Part shown: positions 9,426 to 18,125 of the stretch, in pieces | How positions within the stretch are numbered: position 1 is the first letter of the stretch | Layout: every line of letters begins with the position of its first letter | DNA from: Anaerolineae bacterium | GTDB lineage: Bacteria; Chloroflexota; Anaerolineae; B4-G1; SLSP01 | Length of the DNA: 34,764 nucleotides | NCBI GenBank assembly: GCA_016931185.1 | Contig: JAFGFI010000265.1 | Span: forward strand, 1 to 34,764 | Direction: 5' to 3' | Made by a program: the position numbers and the translations under genes | Notes under the pieces: generated by a model | Databases searched by the model: none | Told to the model about the DNA's origin: nothing | Seen by the model: the letters and a program-made list of their open reading frames with translations, nothing else

Positions 9426-10325
9426 TCAAGAGAACAAAAACATATCTGCCAGTTTGACATCAGGATGATGATACCTTTTCCGGCCAGCAGTGTTGCTTCC
9501 AAACTGAATAGCTTGTTGTGGACACCACTGCAAGCAGGCAAAACACTGCTCACATCGCTGCTGCCATTGCGGTTTCCGGTGAGAGTCACCAGCGTTGTCC
9601 ACCATACGAATATTGCGAACCGGGCAAATCCGGGCGCAGTTTCCACAGCCGATACAATGTTCATCGACATGAAACGCGCGGTCCATCAACTGGCGGCTTT
9701 CTAAAAAGGACAGTGTGGTTGGCTCTGTCACACCAGCCACCTTCAACCACACCGATTTTCCAAGCGTCTCGTTCAGGTCGAAGTGATCGGCCAGGCGCGT
9801 CAGGAAGTCGGACGTGATCGCAAAATCCCCCGACTTCCTGGCACGCACATACGCGACAATCCGTTCAACGTGCTGCGGTGCAGTCGCAAGCAAAGCTCGT
9901 TGTTTTTCAACAGGGACTTCTCGCAGTGTAAACGCGTCGAGAAAACCTTTGAGCTTTAAGGTAGGTGTGAGGTAGTTGAAGGGCATCTGCACACCAAATC
10001 CGGCGGCGAGGCTTCCACCACGCGCCTGAATGAGTTTCGCCAGATGAGGAAGAGCAAGGCCGGGTGTGTCGCCATACGTGCAAACAGCAAAGAGATACCG
10101 GTTCTCCAGCGCCACCATTTTGTCTACAAAACGTTTGAGAATCAGCGGTATTCCCTTATGGTAGACAGGGAATACCAGTCCCAGCGCATCAGCCTGTGGG
10201 CTGATGTACTCCTGATCCATCATTGCCGGAATAGCGTACAGCGCTCCGCCAAACTTCCCGGCGATTTCCCGCGCCAGGGCGAAAGAATTTCCTGTGCCGG
10301 AGAAATAATAGATTTCTACATCCAT
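9426..10325 (-). CDS. EFR1-type flavodoxin domain fused to two [4Fe-4S] clusters
   Basis: The 299-residue protein starts with a flavodoxin fold (IYYFSGTGNSFALA, residues 5-18) and ends with two ferredoxin motifs: C224-x2-C-x2-C-x3-C (CIGCGNCARICP) and C258-x2-C-x2-C-x3-C (CEQCFACLQWCP). This order defines the EFR1 family of iron-sulphur flavoproteins, which are predicted to pass electrons between ferredoxin-type clusters and FMN in anaerobic or microaerobic metabolism. All eight cysteines are present. The start lies 3 bases after the stop of the preceding flavodoxin-type gene, implying translational coupling. Physiological partner is unknown. Confidence 0.9.
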   Translation of the reverse strand: MDVEIYYFSGTGNSFALAREIAGKFGGALYAIPAMMDQEYISPQADALGLVFPVYHKGIPLILKRFVDKMVALENRYLFAVCTYGDTPGLALPHLAKLIQARGGSLAAGFGVQMPFNYLTPTLKLKGFLDAFTLREVPVEKQRALLATAPQHVERIVAYVRARKSGDFAITSDFLTRLADHFDLNETLGKSVWLKVAGVTEPTTLSFLESRQLMDRAFHVDEHCIGCGNCARICPVRNIRMVDNAGDSHRKPQWQQRCEQCFACLQWCPQQAIQFGSNTAGRKRYHHPDVKLADMFLFS

Positions 10326-10328
10326 TCG

Positions 10329-10844
10329 TTAAAGTTTGTCGACCAGGCCACTTGCCCAGGTGTGAATTGTGTCCCAATCCCGCAGATCACTGGCCGGCAT
10401 ATTGTGCAGAGGACTGGCGGGTAATGCTCCCAGCAAGCTATCAGGAAAACGCAACCTGGTTGGATCATACTTACCACCAAACAACTCTGCCGCGACGGGC
10501 TTGAGCCAGGGGTACTTTTCCAGTTGCTGATCCAGTTGAGCGCGCACTTCCGGGTCTCCTTCTTCATCCGCGCGCGTAGGTCCCAGGGAAAAAATAGCAA
10601 CCGGGCAACGCGTAAGCGCCTCTTGATGCTGCTTTAGAAACCGCTGCGCATCCTTGAGCCAACTTCCGATGTAGAGCGGCGCGCCCAACACTACCGCGCG
10701 GTAACCTTCCACGGTCTGCACTTTGCGCGCAGGTTGAATATCTACTGCCAATCCACTCTCCCGCAGTGTCGCTGCAACCTTCTCGGCAACCTCCTGCGTG
10801 GAGCCATAACGAGTAGCATAAACAACTAAAATTGAATCTGACAT
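10329..10844 (-). CDS. Flavodoxin-domain protein, HemG-like
   Basis: The 171-residue protein opens with ILVVYATRYGSTQEVAEKVA, a flavodoxin phosphate loop, and continues with VVLGAPLYIGSW, a pattern typical of the flavodoxin_5 / menaquinone-dependent protoporphyrinogen IX dehydrogenase (HemG) group. Length fits that group (about 175). Assignment as true HemG is not safe because many stand-alone paralogues have other roles, and no haem gene is next to it. GGAGG lies upstream of ATG 10844. It leads a run of three redox genes (with 9426-10325 and 8903-9364). Confidence 0.8.
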   Translation of the reverse strand: MSDSILVVYATRYGSTQEVAEKVAATLRESGLAVDIQPARKVQTVEGYRAVVLGAPLYIGSWLKDAQRFLKQHQEALTRCPVAIFSLGPTRADEEGDPEVRAQLDQQLEKYPWLKPVAAELFGGKYDPTRLRFPDSLLGALPASPLHNMPASDLRDWDTIHTWASGLVDKL

Positions 10845-10985
10845 GGTTCCCTCCTTTCACATGTCTTTCCCTATTATGTTACGTAAGAACGGCTGTTAAG
10901 TTTCATGACACCTTTTTCGAACAGTTGCATGCTCACATAGCCTCCTTGTAAGTCTCCACTTTGTCCGGTGTGGCTCGATTTCAAA

Positions 10986-11013
10986 TTGACATTTCCCTAA
11001 TTTCCCCTATACT
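10986..11013 (+). promoter_or_regulatory. Sigma70-like promoter candidate
   Basis: TTGACA at 10986-10991 and TATACT at 11008-11013 are separated by 16 bases. The boxes match consensus 6/6 and 5/6. There is no open reading frame of note directly after it, so it either drives a long leader for the GNAT gene at 11330 or a non-coding RNA. Confidence 0.45.
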
Positions 11014-11276
11014 TTCCTTATGTGGAGTGGTGAAACCCCATCCCACACCGGGCCGAAAGCAGGCAATTGCTCTATGGCCCGCGCTGGCCCTAAAAAAACT
11101 ATATGGCAACCTAGTCGGGTTGTCAAGCGGGAGTATGTCTTTCCAGCAAAAGGCACCTGTTTATACCCCAACTGATCTCGTTGAGAAGGGTTGAGGTATG
11201 GATGGGTGTCTTTTTTGTGCTTTGTCGCCGGTGGCTTCCTGGGTGCATATCCAATTTTAGCTCAATGATATGAAAA

Positions 11277-11312
11277 TAAGTGTATTGCGCTTCGAAAAGT
11301 GCAACACACTTA
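11277..11312. promoter_or_regulatory. Inverted repeat upstream of GNAT gene, possible operator
   Basis: Arms TAAGTGTATTGCGC (11277-11290) and GTGCAACACACTTA (11299-11312) are inverted copies with 12 of 14 matches and an 8-base spacer. The site ends 17 bases before ATG 11330, just before the GGAGGG ribosome binding site. It could be an operator or a 5'-UTR hairpin. Confidence 0.45.
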
Positions 11313-11329
11313 TATTATGGAGGGAAACT

Positions 11330-11839
11330 ATGATACAAATTGTTGAACTTAACACGATATGGGTTGACGTCTGCCAAACTGAGTTCAGCCGGATGGGCTG
11401 GACGAAGCCGGAAGGGTATTTCCCGGCTTGTCTGGAACAGCAACAACGCAACGACATCGTCTTTTATGTTGCGGTTGAAGATGGTCATTACGTTGGACAC
11501 GTAAAACTTGTGTGGCGACCGGATTACGTGCATTTCCGGGAAGCCGGTATCCCGGAAATCCAAGATCTCAATGTGCTGCCGGCCTACCGTAAACAGGGCA
11601 TTGGAACCCGGCTTATTCAATGTTGTGAGGCCACTGCTGCCACACGTGGCGATCACATTGGGATTGGCGTAGGTCTGCATCCCGGCTATAACGCGGCACA
11701 GCGTTTGTATTCGAAGCTGGGCTATATTCTTGATGGCCATGGTGTTCACTACGATGGTATCCCGGTCGAAGAAAGGCAATCCTATCGTTTTGATGATGAG
11801 TTGATTATCCACTTCAGTAAGGAGTTATCAAGCTCTTAA
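11330..11839 (+). CDS. GNAT-family N-acetyltransferase
   Basis: The 169-residue protein has the GNAT acetyl-CoA binding region LNVLPAYRKQGIGTRLIQ (motif A, with the Q/R-x-x-G-x-G/A pyrophosphate loop) and a C-terminal YNAAQRLYSKLGYI motif B. It should transfer an acetyl group from acetyl-CoA to an amine; the substrate cannot be told. I chose ATG 11330 (MIQIVEL) because GGAGGG sits 7 bases upstream; an in-frame ATG at 11270 lies upstream of the inverted repeat and has no ribosome binding site. A MITE-like element begins 22 bp after its stop. Confidence 0.85.
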   Translation: MIQIVELNTIWVDVCQTEFSRMGWTKPEGYFPACLEQQQRNDIVFYVAVEDGHYVGHVKLVWRPDYVHFREAGIPEIQDLNVLPAYRKQGIGTRLIQCCEATAATRGDHIGIGVGLHPGYNAAQRLYSKLGYILDGHGVHYDGIPVEERQSYRFDDELIIHFSKELSSS

Positions 11840-11861
11840 GTTCACAAAAGAAATCTTAAAG

Positions 11862-12044
11862 GTATGCGTTTAGTTTTGTGAGCAAACGGCGCCATTGACG
11901 GCAGCAAAGCAGCTAAAGCCGCAGGAAAGGGGTGTTTTTTCGTTGGCGGGCTACGCCCGCCAACGAAAAAACACCCCCAAACCCTCGTTTCTGTCTGGCG
12001 CTGGTGATAGAAAATGATAATCGCTCACAAAACTAAATGGTTAC
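11862..12044 (-). mobile_element. 183-bp MITE-like element, family B, copy 1
   Basis: Ends GTATGCGTTTAG and CTAAATGGTTAC are imperfect inverted repeats that extend inward (TTTTGTGAGC/GCTCACAAAA). Flanking 8-mers TCTTAAAG (11854-11861) and TCCTAAAG (12045-12052) match 7 of 8 and look like a target duplication. The centre (11929-11977) is a perfect 23-bp stem with a 3-base loop. It is in opposite orientation to the copies at 25303 and 30044. It has no coding capacity. Confidence 0.9.
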
Positions 12045-12168
12045 TCCTAAAGATATTATTTCAATTTCGAGGGTGGCCCGAAATCGAGATAATTTTCCCC
12101 TATTTTGGTGGCTTTCATGATACCAGATCGTTTTTGAGGATATAGCCGAATAGTAATCAAAGGAATAG

Positions 12169-14685
12169 ATGATGAAAACTATAACGCCAGGACGAAACCC
12201 TACCCTCGGCGAGGTGTTAGACTACTACACCCGCGAGGATTTTCTGACTTTTATGCTCGACCTGCTCACACGTTATCGCGTCGTCATTGTTATCTCTAAG
12301 AAGATGCACTGGGAGCCAAACTGGGAACACGATGAGGTCAGAGCAGACACTATAGATGACTTGCGGCACTACATCGTCGATAAAATCACTGGCGCATTTC
12401 CTGACTTTAACCGCGAAACACGCCCGGAATATTACCCTTCATTTCACCAGTCTGTATGGCAACGACCCACCGGCAGCAGCCAGAGTCGTGTCAAGGACTG
12501 TGTCTTCGAAACGGACTTGCCCACGTGGCGAGATTCGTTCCGTGACGTAGGCGCGGTGGTTACCCTGATGGAGCAATACCACGTGCGCTACCGTCACAAA
12601 TTCAGTGGGCACCGCAGTTTGCACATCGTCATCCCTGCCGATCTTATCCCGCCTGGCTTTCGTGGAAAAAACGCGGGGCAGCTTGCTCGCTACATCACCG
12701 GATGGAGCAACGCGCAGGCGCATCACTTGCCGGAAATTACACGGATGCCTTATAGTCTCAACGAAGATACCGGCCTCGTCTGTTTGCCTATTGCGCGTGG
12801 AAAACTGGCATCCTTCCGGCCCTGGATGGCAAACCTGCATTGGGTTGAGGTACGCACTGACACTTGGCATGAAGTATCTGACGCGATAGATGCCGAGAAT
12901 TTAGCGGCATGTTTGCAGGCGATGAAAAGTCAGGAAGCCAGGGTCAACAATACTTACTTCATACCCAACCGTACCACTATCGCTCAGACTGCCCGAGCGC
13001 ATGGCGCATACGGTATATGGGGGAAGTTAGCTGCCGGTACAGTTTTATCCGAACAAAGCCTGCTGGATAGCCTGGATATTCCAGATCCAGACACACGCTG
13101 GCTGGCGTTGGAAGCCTATCTCCTGCATGGCGCGGATGATCCCAGTCCAGCGGGCCTTTCACCGGCCAGCATCTACAAGCTATTAGCTGAGGAAGAAGAA
13201 TATGCTCGCGTCGCTGCCGTGGACGTGTTGCTCCACTTTGAAGAGGACGTCTTTCCCGTACTGTTGCAGATGATGGGGAACCTGCGTACGTACACCACGG
13301 CCGGCGCGCAATCCGCCTATTTGCTGACCCAGAGCGAGAGCTTGCGGCAGAAGGTGCTTGATGCCCTGATAGAAAATACAGATAGATCTTACGATGCGCT
13401 TATCGTGTCCGCGTGTCTGGTCGGCGCAATGGCCGGGGATTGGAGCCGCGCGTTCCATATCGTGCGACCTGTACAGGAAGCAACGGATTTGACCGGCAGT
13501 CAGCGCGTCAAATTACAGGCGCTTCAGCTTATGCGCGAGATGGGCACATGGAGCCGGCACGATGGTGCAAAACAGGCGCAACAGCTCGCAGCACTGGGAC
13601 CGGAAATCACCGACTTGGTGTTACTGGCGGCGGGAAGTTCCAACCGTCATCTGCGGCGCGATCTTGTCACTGCGTTGGCAGAACTGGCCGATCCGCGCAG
13701 CGTAGACCTGCTCATCGCCGCGCTGGGCGATGATTACTCGCGAGTACGGCGCAAAGCACTCTCAGCCCTCACCCGCATTGGTATCCCCGCCGTAAATGCA
13801 CTCATCGCCGCGCTCAGCAGCGACCAGGACAAGGTACGAAAACACGCCGTAATCTGCCTGGGCTACATTGCCAGGGCTATAAACATTCCAGCAGATGCTA
13901 CCAATTCCGTATCCCGTATCCCGTATCCTGTATCCACACATATCAAACCCGCTATCCTGCAAATGTTGGATGATGGTAACGAAGATGTGCGCCGTCAGGC
14001 CATTCGCGCACTGAAAGACCTGGTTGGTGAAGAGGATCTGGAACGTCTGGTACAGTTTATGCGCGAGGCGACGTGGGAAAATGGGCAACTTGCAACCGAG
14101 GTTCTGGAAGCTCTTGGAGATGCCGGGCGGGCCGCTTTGGAAAAGTTGGCCCTGAGCGAACATGGCCTTCCGGCGGCTGCCTACTATCTCGCCAGCAAGG
14201 GCGACCCGCGCGGTAGTGATATTTTGGCTGACTTACTGACCTCTGAGGATGCTAATAGGCAAGAGGCGGCGATGGAGTTTTTGGCCGAACTCCGCGACCC
14301 GCGCTGCGTTCCCTATTTGGCCAAACAGTTACAGACGCTTACTCATTGGCGAACAATGTGGTACGCGCATAAATTGGGCGAAATTGGTACACCGGAGGCA
14401 GTGGACGGTCTTATCGCTGCTCTTGAGCGTGAACACAAATTCACCCATCGTGGCGCGGTGCATGGCCTGGGTCTGGCAAAAGATCCGCGTTCCATCCCCT
14501 ACCTCATCCGCTGCCTGGGCGATGACGACGGCAAGACCCGCAATGAGGCCGCGGGCGCGCTGGTCAACATCGGCGAAGCTTCTATCGCCCCGCTGCAAAC
14601 CACATTGGCCGATGATGCCCCGGAAAGCCGTGTACTCCACAACCGCATTGGGTATATCTTGAAGCAGTTAGGTGTGAAGGGATAA
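12169..14685 (+). CDS. Primase-like (AEP) domain fused to HEAT repeats, paralogue 1
   Basis: The 838-residue protein has an N-terminal domain (about 1-270) resembling the catalytic core of archaeo-eukaryotic primases (PriS/PrimPol/LigD-type). CVFETDLPTW (111-120) occupies the place of the metal-binding D-x-D motif but reads E114-x-D116. KFSGHRSLHIVIP (144-156) matches the FSG-R-G-H motif with H152. RMPYSLNEDTGL (192-203) matches the R-x-P-x-S-L-H-x-x-T-G-L region of PriS. From about 310 to 835 there are HEAT/PBS-lyase repeats (RKALSALTRIGIPAVNALIAAL and others). It may synthesise or bind nucleic acid with the HEAT solenoid as a protein-docking platform. Two tandem ATGs (12169, 12172) follow AGGA; the second aligns with the start of the paralogue. 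Stop lies 7 bases before that paralogue. AEP assignment is from motifs only. Confidence 0.7.
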   Translation: MMKTITPGRNPTLGEVLDYYTREDFLTFMLDLLTRYRVVIVISKKMHWEPNWEHDEVRADTIDDLRHYIVDKITGAFPDFNRETRPEYYPSFHQSVWQRPTGSSQSRVKDCVFETDLPTWRDSFRDVGAVVTLMEQYHVRYRHKFSGHRSLHIVIPADLIPPGFRGKNAGQLARYITGWSNAQAHHLPEITRMPYSLNEDTGLVCLPIARGKLASFRPWMANLHWVEVRTDTWHEVSDAIDAENLAACLQAMKSQEARVNNTYFIPNRTTIAQTARAHGAYGIWGKLAAGTVLSEQSLLDSLDIPDPDTRWLALEAYLLHGADDPSPAGLSPASIYKLLAEEEEYARVAAVDVLLHFEEDVFPVLLQMMGNLRTYTTAGAQSAYLLTQSESLRQKVLDALIENTDRSYDALIVSACLVGAMAGDWSRAFHIVRPVQEATDLTGSQRVKLQALQLMREMGTWSRHDGAKQAQQLAALGPEITDLVLLAAGSSNRHLRRDLVTALAELADPRSVDLLIAALGDDYSRVRRKALSALTRIGIPAVNALIAALSSDQDKVRKHAVICLGYIARAINIPADATNSVSRIPYPVSTHIKPAILQMLDDGNEDVRRQAIRALKDLVGEEDLERLVQFMREATWENGQLATEVLEALGDAGRAALEKLALSEHGLPAAAYYLASKGDPRGSDILADLLTSEDANRQEAAMEFLAELRDPRCVPYLAKQLQTLTHWRTMWYAHKLGEIGTPEAVDGLIAALEREHKFTHRGAVHGLGLAKDPRSIPYLIRCLGDDDGKTRNEAAGALVNIGEASIAPLQTTLADDAPESRVLHNRIGYILKQLGVKG
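13905..13932 (+). repeat. Heptamer repeat inside the AEP-HEAT gene
   Basis: Four 7-base units (TTCCGTA, TCCCGTA, TCCCGTA, TCCTGTA) run in tandem within the coding sequence. They encode a proline-rich RIPYPV segment in the middle of the HEAT solenoid. The same period recurs in intergenic arrays elsewhere in the window. Confidence 0.75.
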
Positions 14686-14692
14686 GCTAGAT

Positions 14693-16324
14693 ATGACTAT
14701 TATTACACCCGGACGACGACCGACGATTGATGAAGTTCGCGCCTATTATTCGCGGCCGGAAATTCTCAACGAGATCCTCCAGGCAATGCAGCGCTGGCAT
14801 GTGCGCTTTCTGCCGGGCTATAGCAGGCAAAGTTGGGTGTATACTGAAGACCCGGCGGAGTTGCACGCGCTGATGATGCAGTCGCTGGATTTGATGCAGG
14901 CCAACCCCGAACGTACCGAATACCCTTACTTCCGCATCAATTGGGAACGCTATCATCCGGCCCACTCGTGGGATAAAGACACACTTTGGGGCTACGATTT
15001 CGTCATTGAAAAGGACAGTTTTCTATGGCAGGAATGTTTTGAAGCCATGTTGCCGGTGATGGATATCCTGGATGATTTCGGCGTGTATTACTGGCTCAAG
15101 TACACGGGACATCACAGCTTGCACCTCGTTATTCCGGCGGAGTGTTTTCCGCATACCCTCGGCCCCAGTACTGTGCCATTAACTGAGGTACGCGAAGCCA
15201 TTTACCATCGTTTGATGGTTTTCCTCAACAAGCGCGCCCGGCAGCATTACAACGAACACAACCGCCACTGCCCGCCGGGCACAAATATGCCGTACAGTGT
15301 TAATGAGGACACGGGGTTGGTCAATACACCTTTGTTGCGCGAAGAGTTGGCGACGTTCCGCCCGTGGCAGGCCAGTATCTATCTGGTGCAGGCGCGCGAT
15401 TTTTGGCGCACCGTTCCAGGGGTGGCACACGGCTGCGCGGCAACGTTGTTGGCAGAAGTGCTTAAACCGTTTGGGGAGCAGGCACGATTTTATCCGCCAT
15501 TGAAAGATGACATGACTATACCCGATGAAGCCGGTGCAGCACATATACTCTCAGCCCCGTTTACGGGGCGCGGCGATGTAGCCCGGCAATCAATCGCAGG
15601 GCGAGACACCACCGCGCACGAACGTCGCCTCGCCGTGTGGCAATTGATGTTAGATCCCAAAGAAGAGGAACTTCCCATTTTCATCGCCGCACTGGTGGAT
15701 GAGGATGCCGATACACGCTGGTTCGTGGCAGAGGCACTGTCACAAGTTGGCCCGCCGGAGATACTGCCCGCGCTGCTGGCTATGCCACATGATGATATGG
15801 CCGGTGCGTGTTGGGTGGACTTCTGTGTCCGGCACGGCGAAGCTGCTATTCCCGTACTCATTGAAGCCCTTAAGCATTTTAAATCCATGTGGGTATCGCT
15901 ACCGGTAGACAGAGCATTGGAACGCATCGGCGCGGCCAGCATCCCCTATCTTAAAAAGTTGTTGGATAATCCGGATTCCAATATCCGAAAGAACGCTGCC
16001 TGCATTCTTGAACGGATTTCCGGAACACCGACACTAGATGAGGTTTTAGCCATGAGTACACGTCACAATCGCGAGCATGACGCCGCGTTGATGCTTGGCT
16101 GGTATGATGACGCATGTGCGCACCGGCGGCTGGCGGAATTGGCACAGGAACCCCGCAATGACCACGCGCGGCGCAATGCCATCAAAGCCCTGTTGTGGAC
16201 AGATCATCCCGATGCAGAGCAGCTTTTGCGGCACGCGCTTGATGATAAGAATGATAAGGTCCGTCATTGGGCACAGTATGGTATTGAATTGCTCGCACAA
16301 ATTAAGCGTAGTACACAAGTGTAA
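14693..16324 (+). CDS. Primase-like (AEP) domain fused to HEAT repeats, paralogue 2
   Basis: The 543-residue protein is a shorter paralogue of the gene just upstream; both start with M-x-x-ITPGR-PT. The AEP-like motifs are FVIEKD (103-108, again E-x-D), KYTGHHSLHLVIP (136-148, H144) and MPYSVNEDTGL (199-209). Residues about 300-540 are HEAT-like repeats (DEDADTRWFVAEALSQVG, NIRKNAACILERI, DKVRHWAQYGIELL). The two genes are 7 bp apart, so expression is probably coupled, and a heteromeric complex is plausible. The ribosome binding site is weak, consistent with reinitiation. No helicase, ligase or nuclease gene is adjacent, so its DNA-repair, replication or defence role is open. Confidence 0.7.
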   Translation: MTIITPGRRPTIDEVRAYYSRPEILNEILQAMQRWHVRFLPGYSRQSWVYTEDPAELHALMMQSLDLMQANPERTEYPYFRINWERYHPAHSWDKDTLWGYDFVIEKDSFLWQECFEAMLPVMDILDDFGVYYWLKYTGHHSLHLVIPAECFPHTLGPSTVPLTEVREAIYHRLMVFLNKRARQHYNEHNRHCPPGTNMPYSVNEDTGLVNTPLLREELATFRPWQASIYLVQARDFWRTVPGVAHGCAATLLAEVLKPFGEQARFYPPLKDDMTIPDEAGAAHILSAPFTGRGDVARQSIAGRDTTAHERRLAVWQLMLDPKEEELPIFIAALVDEDADTRWFVAEALSQVGPPEILPALLAMPHDDMAGACWVDFCVRHGEAAIPVLIEALKHFKSMWVSLPVDRALERIGAASIPYLKKLLDNPDSNIRKNAACILERISGTPTLDEVLAMSTRHNREHDAALMLGWYDDACAHRRLAELAQEPRNDHARRNAIKALLWTDHPDAEQLLRHALDDKNDKVRHWAQYGIELLAQIKRSTQV

Positions 16325-16387
16325 ATAGAACAAATTTCCTATTCCCTGATCGAAATATGACATGATTTGTCAATAAATGGTAGTATA

Positions 16388-16561
16388 ATGCGCGTAGTTT
16401 GGGTTAAAAGTATCAGGGTCATTGTAGAATTTGAAGCATCCGATGAGGATATACTGCCGGTTGACGCTAAGAGCCATGCTGCCGTTATGTCACTCCAATT
16501 GGCAAAGGAGGCAGAAGCCTCCGGATTACAGGCATTAGAAAAAATTGTAGTTGTGCTCTAA
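16388..16561 (+). CDS. Small hypothetical protein
   Basis: A 57-residue frame (MRVVWVKSIRVIVEFEAS... ending LEKIVVVL) lies between the AEP-HEAT pair and the 16573 gene, 11 bp before the latter. Acidic middle and amphipathic ends look protein-like. No family is recognised and there is no clear ribosome binding site; an in-frame TTG at 16367 is an alternative start. It may be spurious. Confidence 0.4.
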   Translation: MRVVWVKSIRVIVEFEASDEDILPVDAKSHAAVMSLQLAKEAEASGLQALEKIVVVL

Positions 16562-16572
16562 AGAGGGCCACC

Positions 16573-17622
16573 GTGAATAAAGATGCGCTTATCCATTGGT
16601 TGTTACAAGCGGATAACCCACCAGTCCGCTTGTTGACGTTGACTCACCTGCTCCATAGGCCGGAGATGGATGTCGCAGTCCAAGATGCCAGGTCACGGTT
16701 GATGGATTACGCCGTCACTCAAGGCATCCTGGCACATGGTGAGCAATTTTGGCAGGATGATAAGCAGGTTTATAGGAAGTATACTGGCAAGTATTGGCAG
16801 GTCATCTTTTTAGGCCAATTTTTGGCCGATGGACAAGAACCGCATATTGCAGATGGCGTGCATGACCTCCTGGAACACCGCAAGTGGGTGATCAAGGACG
16901 GGTGGCAGTGCCTGACCGCAAACCTGCTTACGGCCTTCAGACGGCTTGGCTACAGTACACATCCTGTTGTACAAGAGGAAACCGAGAGCTTGGCGGAACG
17001 CATCCTGGCCGACCGGGGTATCAAATGCGGGGGAATGAGCTACAGTCTTCTATCACACTGCTATATGGCCCTTCCCAAGCTGTTGTTCTGTTTTGGTGAG
17101 ATTCCGGCAGAGGAACGATCACCGGTGGTGAAAGACGCTATTGTATTAATTTCCCAAATCTTGATCGCTCATCAAGTCTTTATCTATGTTCCTGGAAATC
17201 GCAAAGCATGGCAAAAGGTTTTGGAACGCGCGCCAAAGCACGCTGACCTGCCGTCAGGAGAGCTGGTCAGGGACTGGATCGCAAATCGGCGAACGCAATT
17301 CTTGGCCGAGCATGGCTTGGGTGAACGGGGCCCCAAGCGTGGTTGGTCTCAGTTTGGCTTTCCCCTGAACTACAACTCGGATATTTTGGAGGCGATGCTG
17401 GCTCTGGCGGCTGTTGGTACCCCGATGACTGAGGAGTTGGAGAAACCCTTGCAGGTTATCCACGATCAGCGTACAGCCGATGGGGTGTGGCTTCTTGATA
17501 AGACGTATAATGGCAAGATGTGGGTAGATGTTGAGGTTAAGGGTAAGCCAAGTAAATGGCTCACCCTTTTTGCGTTGATAGTACTTGACCACTTTGAGAA
17601 AAGTGATCACAAAAATATTTAA
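16573..17622 (+). CDS. Alpha/alpha-toroid (prenyltransferase/squalene-cyclase-like) hypothetical protein
   Basis: The 349-residue protein has repeated helical hairpins resembling the terpenoid cyclase/prenyltransferase alpha-alpha toroid (DGWQCLTANLLTAFRRLGY, FPLNYNSDILEAMLALAAVG, DGVWLLDKTYNGKMW). The N-terminus MNKDALIHWLLQADNPPVRLLTL resembles that of the protein at 23393-24523 (MNEKDLLQWLFENGGPAIRY), so the two are probably distant paralogues. No DDXD cyclase motif is visible, so catalysis is not claimed. Such proteins are common and uncharacterised in Chloroflexota. The start is GTG 16573 with AGAGGG upstream. DinB follows 12 bp downstream, suggesting co-transcription. Confidence 0.7.
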   Translation: MNKDALIHWLLQADNPPVRLLTLTHLLHRPEMDVAVQDARSRLMDYAVTQGILAHGEQFWQDDKQVYRKYTGKYWQVIFLGQFLADGQEPHIADGVHDLLEHRKWVIKDGWQCLTANLLTAFRRLGYSTHPVVQEETESLAERILADRGIKCGGMSYSLLSHCYMALPKLLFCFGEIPAEERSPVVKDAIVLISQILIAHQVFIYVPGNRKAWQKVLERAPKHADLPSGELVRDWIANRRTQFLAEHGLGERGPKRGWSQFGFPLNYNSDILEAMLALAAVGTPMTEELEKPLQVIHDQRTADGVWLLDKTYNGKMWVDVEVKGKPSKWLTLFALIVLDHFEKSDHKNI

Positions 17623-17634
17623 GGAGTTTAAGGT

Positions 17635-18114
17635 ATGGAACCACTGGTTGCTGAACTCAAACATCAATATCATAGCACCCTCGCAATGTATCAAAGTGTG
17701 CTTGAAGGATGCCCGGATGAACTCTGGAACAAAGAATTTGCCGGTGTGCCTTTTTGGCGTGAGGTATATCACACCATCTTCTGGATACACAACTTTCTAG
17801 GTCCCAAGGATAAGACGTTTCACATGCACCCCTTTGGCAAAGATATTGACCCTCGGTTGTTCACCCCGCCCAATAACACTTGTGAACGTGCAGAAGTGCT
17901 TGGGTACGCGGTGCGGACCCAGGATTATGTGGATGAGGTTTTCGAATCATTGACCCTCGAAGAATTAAGTGGAGCCGACCATTATGAGGAGAGTAAGTTC
18001 CGAAGCGTATATCACCGCCTTATGTATGGCCTACGCCATGGGCAGCACCACGTTGGCAAGTTGACGGCCTATCTAAACTTGGAGAGGATCCAACTTCATC
18101 ACTGGAAAGGCTAA
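17635..18114 (+). CDS. DinB-family metal-dependent protein
   Basis: The 159-residue protein matches the DinB/YfiT four-helix bundle: an early helix with VYHTIFWIHNF (His near 45) and a late RHGQHHVGKLTAYL helix supply the three-His metal site. Members are usually thiol-dependent transferases or hydrolases, often stress-linked. The substrate is unknown. AAGGAG precedes ATG 17635. It sits in a run of small rightward genes with 11-36 bp gaps. Confidence 0.85.
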   Translation: MEPLVAELKHQYHSTLAMYQSVLEGCPDELWNKEFAGVPFWREVYHTIFWIHNFLGPKDKTFHMHPFGKDIDPRLFTPPNNTCERAEVLGYAVRTQDYVDEVFESLTLEELSGADHYEESKFRSVYHRLMYGLRHGQHHVGKLTAYLNLERIQLHHWKG

Positions 18115-18125
18115 GGGATAAAGAC

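Larger units (their letters stand above)
10845..11329. other. 485-bp divergent intergenic region
   Basis: The region separates leftward redox genes from a rightward GNAT gene. I see no convincing protein-coding gene. It contains a rightward promoter-like pair (10986-11013) some 320 bp from the next start codon, and an inverted repeat at 11277-11312. The stretch 11030-11200 might be a non-coding transcript or a decayed gene; I recognise no riboswitch or RNA family in it. Confidence 0.5.

Noticed and set aside
11070..11106. CTAAAAAAACTA after a GC-rich hairpin, resembling the tail of a preQ1 riboswitch
   Set aside because: The hairpin (GGCC-6-GGCC) lacks the conserved loop and pairing of preQ1-I, and no queuosine gene follows.
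10961..11194. Open frame of 77 codons
   Set aside because: It begins upstream of a promoter-like site, has no ribosome binding site, and its translation resembles no protein family.
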